Source of the DNA: Meridianimarinicoccus sp. MJW13
GTDB taxonomy: Bacteria > Pseudomonadota > Alphaproteobacteria > Rhodobacterales > Rhodobacteraceae
Direction: 5' to 3'
DNA length: 64,000 nt
NCBI RefSeq assembly: GCF_014901205.1
Contig: NZ_JACNMU010000002.1
Location: 372,001-436,000 of the forward strand
This document shows, piece by piece, positions 45,901 through 53,760 of the stretch. The position numbers and the translations under genes are program-made. The notes beneath the pieces were generated by a model. The model worked only from the letters and a program-made list of their open reading frames with translations. It was not told the DNA's origin and did not search any database. The number at the start of each line of letters is the position of its first letter. Position 1 is the first letter of the stretch.

Positions 45901-46319
45901 CGCCGCTGCTGTACGAACGTTCGGTGCAGGCGCTGTTCCTGAAGCCCACGGTGATCACGCTGGTCTACGGGCTGGGCTTCGGCGTGGTGATGGTGCTGTT
46001 CGTGGTGCCGGCGCTGCTGGCGGCGGGGCAGGACTTCTCGCAAAGCCTGCGGGCCGGGCGGCGCGCGCTGCGGGCCGGGCGACGGGGCGGGGTGGCCGCC
46101 TGGGCCTCGGCGGGTCTGGCCGCGGCTCTGGCGGGTTGGTTTGCGGTGACGCTGGGCGCGCAGATCGTGACCGGGACCATGCTGCTGCCGCTGGGACCGC
46201 TGCCCCAGACCGGCGCCATCGGCCTGGCCTTCGCGATCTTCGCCGCGGGCGCTGTTCTGGTGACGGTGCTGGTCTACGTGATCGCCGCGACCTTGCAGAT
46301 GCGGCGCCGGGCGGCCTGA
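42921..46319 (+). CDS. RND efflux permease with two extra C-terminal helices
   Basis: A 1132-residue inner-membrane pump. Conserved features include NLLLVILVVLG in TM1, FFPDV and the proton-relay acids in GIVVDDAIVVGEH. The usual pump ends near residue 1040 (VVPALLAAGQDF); here about 90 further residues carry two hydrophobic helices (about 1058-1083 and 1097-1125), so 14 helices in total. Partner of the upstream adaptor. The family exports drugs, lipids or metals by proton antiport. Confidence 0.93.
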   Translation: MHLPQLPSGDAMRGGIIAYFTRHGTAANLLLVILVVLGLAAAPQMRAQFFPDVVLEEINIRVDWDGAGPEDVDRAIIGPLLPAVRDVDGAVETTANSREGRATLSMEFEPGWDMAQAQADVETAVASVIDLPDDSDPPEVTRRAWRDRVTDVVITGPVGVEQLARFADDLTLRLFEAGVTRTTLRGVAAPEIVVIVETRDLIRHDTSLAEIAAAIGAEAAAEPAGDVDAANARLRSGTERRSADEIATIALRSEPDGTTLTIGDIARLETGGVDREQAYYVGVNPAISLRVDRSAQGDAIKLQNTVEEVAREMELDLPAGVHIDLIRTRSEAITGRLNILFTNGLTGLALVVGLLFLFLNARTALWVAAGIPVAMLTAVAIMYAGGVSLNMISLFGLIITLGIVVDDAIVVGEHADFRARRLGESPEDAAINAARRMALPVFSATITTIIAFWALTTIGGRFGELIRDIPITVVAVLAASLVECFLILPHHMRHALMHTAQDHWYDWPSRKFNEGFRWLREHLFRPLIGLVITARYPVIAGVLLILSTQVVLFLDGKVTWRFFNAPEQGSVTGNFAMAEGATREDTFAQMVEMQRAAEVVAERLEAEHGANPLAYVLAQLGGTTGRGIASAENKDNDLLGSLAIDLIDADLRPYSAFAFVAALQEETRRLPQTEEISFRGWRSGPGGDALDVRLYGSDPRRLKEAAEALKREVVIYPEVSAVQDSMSWDKDEIILDLTPQARVLGFTIDDVGRVLRQRLNGIEAARFPDGIRTATIRVEVAEEEQTADYLQSLLLRAPSGQYVPLADLVTVRQEPGFSTITRKNGVQTITVSGDISDDDAARAEEILETLRAEILPRIEAEYQVSWRLSGLAEQENEFLSDASVGFTLCLLGIYLTLAWIFASWARPLVIMAIIPFGLVGTIWGHYTWDVPLSMFSVVGLIGMTGIIINDSIVLITTVDDYGKTRGLRPAIVDAVCDRLRPVLLTTLTTVLGLAPLLYERSVQALFLKPTVITLVYGLGFGVVMVLFVVPALLAAGQDFSQSLRAGRRALRAGRRGGVAAWASAGLAAALAGWFAVTLGAQIVTGTMLLPLGPLPQTGAIGLAFAIFAAGAVLVTVLVYVIAATLQMRRRAA

Positions 46320-46323
46320 CCGC

Positions 46324-47133
46324 TCAGGAAGCGGAGCAGCCCTTCATCTCGACCGCGCGCGTCTGGCCCAGGACGGTCACCCGCAGGTCCGACCGGCTGA
46401 AGGCAAAGGGCTGGGCCTCGGGCGGCACCAGCTCGGCGGTGGCCACAAGAATGTGACCCTCCCGTGAACTCACGGGCGCCGAAATCCACAGGTCCTGCCG
46501 TCCGGTTTCAAACACCACCCGCTCGGTCGTGCCCTGCGGGGGCACGGCGATTCGCGCGGTCAGTTGCAAGCCATCGGCGATGGGATTCACCCGGCAGGAC
46601 ACCGTGCGCGGCCCGTCCACCCGGTCGGGTTGCGCGGCCAGCGCGCCGCGAATGGCGCCCTCGTGGCCCCGGTCGCCCTGGCCGACGGTGCCGCCAAACA
46701 CCGCGTCCACCGGCACGCAGACATCGCGGCAGACACCGACCGAGGCCAGCCCGTCCAGCCGTACCGGGGCCGAGGCATCGCGCGGAAACAGCTCCACCGG
46801 CAAGACGAATTCATCCTTGTAGCCAAGGGTTTCGGCACCGGCGTCCTGGAAAATCTCGGGCCGGGGCCAATAAACCTGCACCGCCTTCAGATTGTCGGAC
46901 GCGCCCCAGTCGAACTGCGGAGGAATGCCGCTGTCGCCGGGATTGCGCCAATAGGTCTTCCACCCGGCGTCCAGCGTGATCCGCAGCCCGGCCATCACGG
47001 TACCGCGCTCGGTCTGCCAGCCATCCAGAACGGTGATCCCGATCAGGTCGCCCATCTCCTGGGCCGCGACAGTCGACGCCCCGGCACAGAGGGCAAGGGC
47101 AGAGGTTGCAAGCAGGGTGCGAAGTGATGTCAT
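46324..47133 (-). CDS. stand-alone DsbD N-terminal-type periplasmic protein
   Basis: A 269-residue secreted protein (signal peptide 1-24, ending VAA) whose fold matches the N-terminal domain of DsbD/ScsB-like reductases: WKTYWRNPGDSGIPPQFDW and a CxxxC pair in VGVCRDVCVPV. In DsbD this domain passes electrons to periplasmic partners; here the membrane and C-terminal domains are absent. It may work with a separate CcdA-type protein. It is convergent with the RND gene (4-base gap). The pair in TlpA at 9.6 kb is a possible partner. Confidence 0.75.
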   Translation of the reverse strand: MTSLRTLLATSALALCAGASTVAAQEMGDLIGITVLDGWQTERGTVMAGLRITLDAGWKTYWRNPGDSGIPPQFDWGASDNLKAVQVYWPRPEIFQDAGAETLGYKDEFVLPVELFPRDASAPVRLDGLASVGVCRDVCVPVDAVFGGTVGQGDRGHEGAIRGALAAQPDRVDGPRTVSCRVNPIADGLQLTARIAVPPQGTTERVVFETGRQDLWISAPVSSREGHILVATAELVPPEAQPFAFSRSDLRVTVLGQTRAVEMKGCSAS

Positions 47134-47233
47134 GAGACCGGCTTGCCATGCCCCGATCCCCGAGAAAAGTCACAATCCGGAGAGTATCTTACCAAGGTGT
47201 CGCGCCCCCTTGAAGAAGGGGTGGTGTTTGCCC

Positions 47234-47248
47234 CATCCTTGAAGGATG
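47234..47248 (+). promoter_or_regulatory. palindrome over the first yqgE start codon
   Basis: CATCCTT-G-AAGGATG is a perfect 7-bp dyad that includes the ATG at 47246. A related hairpin, CCCCTT / AAGGGG, lies 13 bases upstream (47206-47221). If the dyad forms in RNA, the ATG at 47270 is the more likely start. Confidence 0.4.
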
Positions 47249-47827
47249 ACACAGGGTGATGACACAGCGATGGATCTCAGCGGCAAATTGCTGATCGCCA
47301 TGCCGGGCATGGCCGACCCGCGCTTCCAGAAAAGCGTGATCTTCCTGTGCGCGCATTCGGACGAGGGCGCCATGGGGCTGGTGATCAACCACCCCGCGCG
47401 GGAATTGTCCTTCCCGCTGCTGCTCGAGCAACTGTCGATCGACCCCGGCGCGGATCAGGGGCCGATGCCCGTGGTCTACCTGGGCGGGCCGGTGGAGCAC
47501 GCGCGGGGCTTCGTGCTGCACTCGGCGGACTATCACGGCGCGGCGGGCACCCTGCAGGTCGACGCCCGCTTCGGGATGACCGCGACGCAGGACATTCTCG
47601 AAGACATTGCGCGCGGCAGCGGCCCGCACGCCTGCCTGCTGGCGCTGGGGTACTCCGGCTGGGGGCCGGGGCAGATCGAAACCGAATTGCAGGAAAACGC
47701 CTGGCTTGTGGGCGAGGCCAACGAGCAGATCGTGTTTTCTGCCGACAGCGACGCCAAATGGACAGCCGCGCTGGCCCTCATGGGCATCGATCCGCTGACC
47801 CTGTCCGGTGCCGCCGGGCGCGCCTGA
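47246..47827 (+). CDS. YqgE/AlgH family protein
   Basis: A 193-residue protein with LLIAMPGMADPRFQKSVIF, the GAMGLVINHPA segment and LGGPVEHARGFVLHS, all typical of YqgE/AlgH. The fold resembles a regulator or RNA-binding protein; the role is unclear. The ATG at 47246 gives MTQGDDTA, which is longer than the usual start MDLSGKLL at 47270; the latter gives 185 residues and fits relatives better. It is divergent from the DsbD-like gene. Confidence 0.85.
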   Translation: MTQGDDTAMDLSGKLLIAMPGMADPRFQKSVIFLCAHSDEGAMGLVINHPARELSFPLLLEQLSIDPGADQGPMPVVYLGGPVEHARGFVLHSADYHGAAGTLQVDARFGMTATQDILEDIARGSGPHACLLALGYSGWGPGQIETELQENAWLVGEANEQIVFSADSDAKWTAALALMGIDPLTLSGAAGRA

Positions 47828-47841
47828 GCCGATACCCCCAT

Positions 47842-47862
47842 TTCTTTTTGGCAAAAATACTC
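47842..47862 (-). repeat. short intergenic motif, copy 1
   Basis: On the minus strand this reads GAGTATTTTTGCCAAAAAG followed by AA. It shares 17 or more of 21 positions with a plus-strand copy at 52618-52638. Both copies lie in convergent gene gaps, within 60 bases of a stop, and both point the same way as the gene they follow (here the Sua5 gene). A motif of this shape is familiar as a dispersed intergenic element in Rhodobacteraceae. Confidence 0.55.
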
Positions 47863-47914
47863 ATCCGACCGCGCCACAATTCCCTCCCGCCAAACCCGGC
47901 ATGACCCGCACCGG

Positions 47915-48904
47915 TCACGCGCGCGGCGCGGCGGCCCGCGTCAACCGATCATTGATGGCCGTTCCCAGCCCATGGTCGGGGATCGGCGAGACCGCGATGG
48001 TGGTGACCTCGGGCGTGTCCAGTTTATGCAGCATGGCAAACAGGTTGGCCGTCGCTTCCACCAGATCGGCGTTGCGCGACAGGTTCAGCACGGCACCCTC
48101 CACCGGGCCGAAGCCCAGCAGCGTTTCCCCCGTACGCGGCGCTTGTGCATTCAGGCGCAGGCGGGCGTTCGGGGCATAGTGCGATGTCAGCTGTCCGGGG
48201 GCCGAGGGCCGGTCGGGCTGATGGTCTGGCAACCGGGCCAAGGGCGCACCAAGGGCCGCTTCCAAAACCTCGGCGGGCAGGCCGCCGGGTCTGAGCAGCA
48301 TCGGCGGTCCGGTCACGTCCAGAATGGTGCTTTCCACCCCCACCGCGCAGGCGCCGCCGTCCAGCACGGCATCGATGCGCCCCTCCAGCCCCTGCATCAC
48401 ATGGGCGGCGTGGGTCGGGCTGATCCGGCCCGAGGGGTTGGCCGAAGGCGCGGCCACCGGAATCGCCGCCGCGCGCAGCAATTCCTGCGCAAGGGGCGCG
48501 ACCGGCACCCGCACGGCCACGGTCTCCAACCCGGCAGTGACCAGCCGCGACAACCCGCTTGCGGGGGTAACCGGCAGCACCAGTGTCAGCGGACCGGGCC
48601 AGAAGGCGGCGGCAAGGGCTTCCGCGGCGGGGCCGACCTGGGCGATGGTTCGGACCGCGTCCAGATCCGGCAGATGCACGATCAACGGGTTGAAGGATGG
48701 CCGCGCCTTGGCGGCATAGATCCCGGCCACCGCCGCATCGTCGCGCGCATCCGCGCCCAGCCCGTAGACCGTCTCGGTCGGGAAGGCGACGAGGCTGCCC
48801 GCACGCAACAGCGCGGCGGCCACGTTGATCCCCTCGGCATCCGGCGCCAGCATCCGGGTCTTGCGGTCAGGCGATTGTGACGCCGCGTCTTGATTGTGTG
48901 CCAT
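47915..48904 (-). CDS. threonylcarbamoyl-AMP synthase (Sua5/YwlC type)
   Basis: A 329-residue enzyme making threonylcarbamoyl-AMP for the t6A base of tRNAs that read ANN codons. The YrdC domain shows FPTETVYGLGADA, KARPSFNPLIVHL and SANPSGRISPT; a C-terminal Sua5 domain makes it longer than TsaC. The ATG at 48904 is used; another at 48853 (MLAPDAEG) is possible. It is divergent from the acyl-CoA dehydrogenase gene. Confidence 0.92.
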   Translation of the reverse strand: MAHNQDAASQSPDRKTRMLAPDAEGINVAAALLRAGSLVAFPTETVYGLGADARDDAAVAGIYAAKARPSFNPLIVHLPDLDAVRTIAQVGPAAEALAAAFWPGPLTLVLPVTPASGLSRLVTAGLETVAVRVPVAPLAQELLRAAAIPVAAPSANPSGRISPTHAAHVMQGLEGRIDAVLDGGACAVGVESTILDVTGPPMLLRPGGLPAEVLEAALGAPLARLPDHQPDRPSAPGQLTSHYAPNARLRLNAQAPRTGETLLGFGPVEGAVLNLSRNADLVEATANLFAMLHKLDTPEVTTIAVSPIPDHGLGTAINDRLTRAAAPRA

Positions 48905-48978
48905 GATCGCTTGATTAGTCTGGTGCCGGGACGGGCACAACAGGCCCGCTTTGTGCCGTTGCGCCTTTTGAGAGGAAG

Positions 48979-50694
48979 ATGATGCCCTATACCGCCCCCG
49001 TGTCGGAGTTCAAGTTCACGCTGGATCACGTGGTGGATCTGGCTCAGGTCGCGGCCACCGACCGGTTTTCCGAGGCCACGGCGGATGTTTGCGAGGCGAT
49101 CCTGACCGAGGCCGGGCGGCTTTGCGCTGACATCATGGCGCCGCTGAACCGGGCCGGCGACCTGACCCCCGCGCGGCTGGAAAACGGCGTGGTGCGGACC
49201 TCTCCGGGCTTTGCCGAAGGCTACAGGGCGATTGCCGAGGGCGGCTGGGTCGGCATCTCGGCCAGCCCCGAACATGGCGGCATGGGGCTGCCCTTTGCCC
49301 TGTCGGTGGCGCTGAACGACATGATGTCGGGGGCCTGCCTGTCGCTGCAACTGTGTCCGCTGCTCAGCCAGGGCCAGATCGAGGCGCTGGAAGCCCATGC
49401 CAGCGACGACTTGAAGGCGCTCTACCTGCCCAAGCTGATCTCGGGCGAATGGACCGGCACCATGAACCTGACCGAACCGCAGGCCGGGTCGGACGTGGGC
49501 GCGCTCAGTTCCAAGGCCGCGGACAACGGCGACGGCACCCATGCGATCACCGGTCAGAAGATCTTCATCTCGTGGGGCGATCACGACGTGGCCGAGAACG
49601 TCTGCCATCTGGTGCTGGCGCGGTTGCCCGACGGCAAGCCCGGCACCAAGGGGCTGAGCCTGTTCCTGGTGCCCAAGTTCATCCCCGACGAAGCCGGCAA
49701 ACCCGGCGTGGCCAACAGCCTGAGCGTGGTCAGCCTTGAACACAAGATGGGCCTGCACGGCTCGCCCACCGCGGTGATGCAGTTCGATGGGGCCACGGGC
49801 TGGCTGGTCGGTGCCCCGCACGGCGGCATCGCGGCCATGTTCACCATGATGAACAACGCCCGCCTGAACGTCGGGGCGCAGGGTGTGGGAACCGCCGAAG
49901 GCGCCTATCAGCACGCGCTGGCCTATGCGCTGGAACGCAAGCAGGGCCGCACCCCCACCGGGCACCCCACCATCGTCGATCATGCGGATGTGCGGCGGAT
50001 GCTGACAGCGATGAAGGCCGATATCTTTGCCGCGCGCGCCATCGAACTGGCCTGCGCCGTGGCCATCGACATGGAAACCGCCACAGGCTCGGCCGACTGG
50101 TCGGCGCGTGCCGCTTTCCTGACCCCCATCGCCAAGGCCTTCGGGACGGACGTTGGCATCGAGGTGTCCCGCGAAGGCGTGCAGGTGCATGGCGGCATGG
50201 GCGTGATCGAGGAAACCGGGGCGGCGCAATTCAGCCGTGACGTGCGCGTCACCGCCATCTACGAGGGCACCAACGGCATCCAGGCCATGGATCTGGTCGG
50301 CCGCAAGTTGATGGACGGGGGCGAGGCCGCCTATCGCCTGCTGGAAGAGATCGAAACCCAGGCCGAATCCGCCCGCACCCGCCTTCCGGACCTGGCCGAC
50401 GCGGTCTGGAATGCCTCGGAAAGCCTGCGCGAAACCACCGAGTGGCTGGTCGGCCAGTCCGACGCCAATCAGCGGTTCGCCGGGGCGGTGGCCTATCTGC
50501 GGGCCTTTGCCCGCGTACTGGGCGCGCATTATCATCTGAAGGCGGCGCTGGCCGAGGGCGGCGACGGTCCGCGCACGGCCTTGGCGCGGATCTACATGGG
50601 ACGGCTGTTGCCGGAATACCTGGGCCTGCTGGAGGAAGTGCGGGTCGGTGCCGATGACCTCTATGCGCTCAGCCTGGAAGATCTGGGCACGTGA
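48979..50694 (+). CDS. acyl-CoA dehydrogenase, DmdC-like
   Basis: A 571-residue FAD enzyme. It has the N-terminal extension of the DmdC/long type (MPYTAPVSEFKFTLDHV), MNLTEPQAGSDVGAL for FAD/substrate, the GVQVHGGMGVIEE segment, and IYEGTNGIQAMDL with the catalytic Glu region. Relatives in marine Rhodobacterales oxidise methylmercaptopropionyl-CoA, but several paralogues exist and the substrate cannot be assigned from sequence. Start ATG at 48979 with a second at 48982. Coupled to the MBL gene by a 4-base overlap. Confidence 0.9.
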   Translation: MMPYTAPVSEFKFTLDHVVDLAQVAATDRFSEATADVCEAILTEAGRLCADIMAPLNRAGDLTPARLENGVVRTSPGFAEGYRAIAEGGWVGISASPEHGGMGLPFALSVALNDMMSGACLSLQLCPLLSQGQIEALEAHASDDLKALYLPKLISGEWTGTMNLTEPQAGSDVGALSSKAADNGDGTHAITGQKIFISWGDHDVAENVCHLVLARLPDGKPGTKGLSLFLVPKFIPDEAGKPGVANSLSVVSLEHKMGLHGSPTAVMQFDGATGWLVGAPHGGIAAMFTMMNNARLNVGAQGVGTAEGAYQHALAYALERKQGRTPTGHPTIVDHADVRRMLTAMKADIFAARAIELACAVAIDMETATGSADWSARAAFLTPIAKAFGTDVGIEVSREGVQVHGGMGVIEETGAAQFSRDVRVTAIYEGTNGIQAMDLVGRKLMDGGEAAYRLLEEIETQAESARTRLPDLADAVWNASESLRETTEWLVGQSDANQRFAGAVAYLRAFARVLGAHYHLKAALAEGGDGPRTALARIYMGRLLPEYLGLLEEVRVGADDLYALSLEDLGT

Positions 50695-51734
50695 CCGCGT
50701 CGATCCGCCCCGGGATCGTGACACCCTTCCCCGAGGCCCCCGGGCCGGGAGAGGTGATCGCGGTGGCCGAGGGCGTGCTCTGGGCGCGGCTGCCGCTGCC
50801 CATGGCGCTGGATCACGTCAATATCTACCTGTTCGAAGACGCGGACGGCTGGACCGCAATTGACACCGGCATTGGCACCAAACGGTCGAAAGCGGCCTGG
50901 ACGGCGCTGCTGGACGGGCCGCTGGCGGGCAAGCCGGTGGTAAGAGTCATCGTCACCCACCATCATCCCGATCACGTCGGGCTGGCGGGTTGGTTCCAGA
51001 CAGACCACGGGGCCGAGTTGATCTGCACCCGCACCGCGTGGCTGTTCGCGCGGATGCTGACGCTGGATGAACAGCCCCAGGTGGCCCCCGAAACCGAAGC
51101 CTTCTGGCGCAGCGCCGGCATGGCGCCGGATATTCTGGAACAGCGCCTGTCCGAACGTCCCTTCAATTTTGCCGATGTGGTGACGCCCTTGCCGCTGGGC
51201 TTCACGCGAATCGCCGAAGGGGATGTGATCCGCTTCGGGGGGCGCGCCTGGGACGTGCGCATCGGCAATGGCCATGCGCCCGAACAGGCCACGCTCTGGA
51301 GCCGGGACGATGATCTGGTGCTGGGCGCCGACCAGCTTCTGCCGTCGATCTCGCCCAATATCGGTGTCTACGCGACCGAGCCCGAGGCCGATCCGCTGAG
51401 CGATTGGTTCGACAGCTGCCAACGCTTTGCGGACCTTGCCGAGGATCGCCATTTCGTGCTGCCGGGGCACAAGCTGCCCTTCACCGGCCTGCCGCTGCGG
51501 ATGCGCCAGCTTGAAGACAATCATCATGGTGCGCTGGCGCGGTTGCGTGCCCATCTGGCCACGCCGCAGACCGCCGGGGACTGCTTTTTGCCACTGTTCA
51601 AGCGCGAAATCGGCGGTAGCGCCTATGGATTGGCATTGGTCGAGGCGGTGGCGCATCTGAACCACCTGTTGAAACGTGGCGAGCTGCGACGCTGGCGTCG
51701 GGACGACGGCGCGTGGCTGTGGCAGGCACTGTGA
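50691..51734 (+). CDS. metallo-beta-lactamase fold hydrolase
   Basis: A 347-residue protein with HxHxDH as HHHPDH (H90, H92, D94, H95), GHAPEQATLW and a late LPGHK, all metal ligands of the fold. A helical C-terminal domain (about 275-340) is like that of LACTB2/thioesterase-type members. The GTG start at 50691 overlaps the dehydrogenase stop by 4 bases (GTGA), so they are co-translated; a thioesterase-like role on acyl-CoA is plausible inference. Confidence 0.85.
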   Translation: MTASIRPGIVTPFPEAPGPGEVIAVAEGVLWARLPLPMALDHVNIYLFEDADGWTAIDTGIGTKRSKAAWTALLDGPLAGKPVVRVIVTHHHPDHVGLAGWFQTDHGAELICTRTAWLFARMLTLDEQPQVAPETEAFWRSAGMAPDILEQRLSERPFNFADVVTPLPLGFTRIAEGDVIRFGGRAWDVRIGNGHAPEQATLWSRDDDLVLGADQLLPSISPNIGVYATEPEADPLSDWFDSCQRFADLAEDRHFVLPGHKLPFTGLPLRMRQLEDNHHGALARLRAHLATPQTAGDCFLPLFKREIGGSAYGLALVEAVAHLNHLLKRGELRRWRRDDGAWLWQAL

Positions 51735-51814
51735 CATTTTGTGCGCGGAATCAGGGGCGTGACACGCCTCTCTGGCTGCGCTAAAGCGGTTCGGGCGTAA
51801 AAGGGAGATCACCT

Positions 51815-51949
51815 ATGTCTGATTACAAGCACGGCGAGATGGACATCAGTGTCCAGGAAAAGACCTTCGAGGGCTTCACCAAGACTGTGGCCTACGGGGC
51901 CGTGGTCTGCATCTGCATTCTGATCTTCATGGGTCTGGTCAACGGCTGA
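51815..51949 (+). CDS. aa3-type cytochrome c oxidase subunit IV
   Basis: A 44-residue single-helix protein: MSDYKHGEMDISVQEKTFEGF, then a membrane helix (about 25-42). This pattern is the bacterial aa3 oxidase subunit IV of Paracoccus and relatives, where it packs against the core of complex IV but is not essential. ATG at 51815 follows AAGGGAGATCACCT. The core oxidase genes are elsewhere. Confidence 0.9.
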   Translation: MSDYKHGEMDISVQEKTFEGFTKTVAYGAVVCICILIFMGLVNG

Positions 51950-51969
51950 TCCGACCCGGGCGCGCCGAG

Positions 51970-52584
51970 ATGCGGTTATCTTCAGTCTTGTGTCGCGCCC
52001 TCGTTCTGATGGCGGGATTGGTTGTTCTTGGTGCCTGCGCGCAGCCGACGCCGCAGGCGGGCCCTGTCGAGATCGCGCAGGCCCGCTATGTGTCCAGCGC
52101 GCCGCCGTCGCTGACGCTGGTCACCTCGATCCGCAACGCCGATGACAGCGGCGCCCATTCGGCGCTGATCATCAACGGGCCGGAACGGGTGGTCTTCAAC
52201 CCCGCTGGAAGCTGGCGGCATCCGCTGGCGCCCGAGCGCGGTGATGTCCATTACGGGTTCACCCCCGGCATGGAAAACTGGTTCTTCAACTATCACGCGC
52301 GGATCACCTATCGCATCAAGGCCCAGACCCTTGAGGTGCCGCCCGAAGTCGCCGCGCAGGCGCTGGCGCTGGTGCAGCAGGTGGGTTCGGTCGGGCCGGC
52401 GCGCTGTACCTTGTCGATCACAGGCGTGCTGCGGCAACTGCCCGGCTTCGAGGATTTCCCGATGACCTGGCGGCCGCGCAAGGCCGAGCGGTCGTTCGAT
52501 GCCTATCCCGGTGTTGTTACGCGGCTGTACGTGGATGACAGCCCCGACGACTGGTCGGACCTGGACCTGGAATTCAACGACTAG
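51970..52584 (+). CDS. lipoprotein of unknown function
   Basis: A 204-residue protein with a lipobox LGAC (Cys23). The mature part contains FNPAGSWRHPLAPERGDV, FFNYHARITYRI and QQVGSVGPARCTLSIT, with one further Cys (145-ish). The pattern resembles cell-envelope proteins of the DUF4105 type, but I am not sure. It lies 20 bases after the oxidase subunit IV gene and precedes an intergenic motif. Confidence 0.65.
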   Translation: MRLSSVLCRALVLMAGLVVLGACAQPTPQAGPVEIAQARYVSSAPPSLTLVTSIRNADDSGAHSALIINGPERVVFNPAGSWRHPLAPERGDVHYGFTPGMENWFFNYHARITYRIKAQTLEVPPEVAAQALALVQQVGSVGPARCTLSITGVLRQLPGFEDFPMTWRPRKAERSFDAYPGVVTRLYVDDSPDDWSDLDLEFND

Positions 52585-52617
52585 ACCTGTTGCGGGGCGG
52601 GGGATCGCCTCCGGCGG

Positions 52618-52638
52618 GAGTATTTGTCCCAAGAAGAA
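52618..52638 (+). repeat. short intergenic motif, copy 2
   Basis: Plus strand reads GAGTATTTGTCCCAAGAAG followed by AA, preceded by CCGGCGG. See the related copy at 47842-47862. It lies 33 bases after the lipoprotein stop and just before the convergent azlD stop. Confidence 0.55.
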
Positions 52639-52642
52639 CGGG

Positions 52643-52972
52643 TCAGGGGATCAGGGCCAGAAGCGCGAAGAGCGTGACCATACCCACCAGCACCGAAGCC
52701 ACGACGTTGCGCGTATAGAGGCCGACGCCAAGGGTGACCGCGGCGGCGGCCAGGCGGGCCGGATCCAGTGTGCCGCCGGTGGCCTCGGGCCACAGGATCA
52801 GCGGCGCCACGAGGCCCGGCATCACCGCCACCGGCGTGTAGCGCAGCAGGCGCAACAGCCAGTTCGGCAGCGGGCGATCGCCCACCAGTCCCAGAAACGA
52901 GAAGCGGATCAGGAAGGTGCCGATCCCGAGGCCGACGATCACGGCCCAGACGGTGGCATCGGATTGGGTCAT
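52643..52972 (-). CDS. azlD: branched-chain amino acid exporter small subunit AzlD
   Basis: A 109-residue membrane protein with three or four helices and the AzlD pattern GTFLIRFSFLGLVG, then LRYTPVAVMPGLVAP. With AzlC it exports leucine, valine or other amino acids. ATG at 52972 overlaps the azlC stop by 4 bases. Confidence 0.9.
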   Translation of the reverse strand: MTQSDATVWAVIVGLGIGTFLIRFSFLGLVGDRPLPNWLLRLLRYTPVAVMPGLVAPLILWPEATGGTLDPARLAAAAVTLGVGLYTRNVVASVLVGMVTLFALLALIP

Positions 52973-53700
52973 GCGCGACGCTCCATCCAGATCTCGCAGG
53001 CCGCCCCGGCGGCCATGGCCAGCACGGCGGCCACGATCAGGCCCAGGCTGTAGGGGATCCAGCTGAAGGCCAGCGCCATGCAGGTGGACGTGAGGGCTGC
53101 CACCACATGCGGCAGGGTTTTCAGCGCCGGGGCAATCAGGGCCAGGAAGGTGATGGGCACCGCGAAATCCAGCGGCAGCCCCGGCGGGATCGCGGCGCCC
53201 AGGACCGCGCCCAGCAGCGTCGCGGCGTACCAGGGAATGGCGATCATCGTGAAGGCGCCGAGGATATAGGCGACGCGGTCGCTGACGGTCATTGCCGGCG
53301 GGCTTTCGAAGCGCGCGATTGACACCGCATAGGTCTGGTCAACCAGACCGTAGCAGATGAGCAGCCGCTGCCACAGTGGCGCCGCACCGAGGTAGGGCAC
53401 AAGCGAGGCCGAGTACATTGCCATCCGCAGGTTGACGGCCAGCGCGGTCAGCAGCGCGATCAGCGTCGGCGCATCTTCGACCATCAGTTGCACGGCTGTG
53501 AACTGCGCAGCGCCGGCGATCACCAGCATGGAGAACCCCATGACCTGCGCCAGATTCAGACCGGCCTCGGTGCCGACCACGCCAAAGAGCAAGGCGAAGG
53601 GGATGATGACCAGCAGGAACGGGGCGCCGGCCACCGCACCTTTGCCGAAACTGCCTGCGATGACACCGCCTTGGGATGAATTCGCGCTGGAACCTGTCAC
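52969..53700 (-). CDS. azlC: branched-chain amino acid exporter large subunit AzlC
   Basis: A 243-residue inner-membrane protein with about seven helices. FGVVGTEAGL and AGAAQFTAVQLM are family hallmarks, and MAMYSASLVPYLG follows. GTG start at 53700. It forms a two-gene operon with azlD and is divergent from fdhD with 60 bases between. Confidence 0.92.
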   Translation of the reverse strand: MTGSSANSSQGGVIAGSFGKGAVAGAPFLLVIIPFALLFGVVGTEAGLNLAQVMGFSMLVIAGAAQFTAVQLMVEDAPTLIALLTALAVNLRMAMYSASLVPYLGAAPLWQRLLICYGLVDQTYAVSIARFESPPAMTVSDRVAYILGAFTMIAIPWYAATLLGAVLGAAIPPGLPLDFAVPITFLALIAPALKTLPHVVAALTSTCMALAFSWIPYSLGLIVAAVLAMAAGAACEIWMERRA

Positions 53701-53760
53701 GGCGACTCCTTAACGTCCTGTGAACAATCCCGAGCTACGCCAAGCAGGCAGGAGAGGCAA

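Noticed and set aside
43800-46043. 747-codon minus-strand open frame across the RND permease gene
   Set aside because: Antisense shadow of a certain gene; His/Gln/Arg-rich translation without domains.
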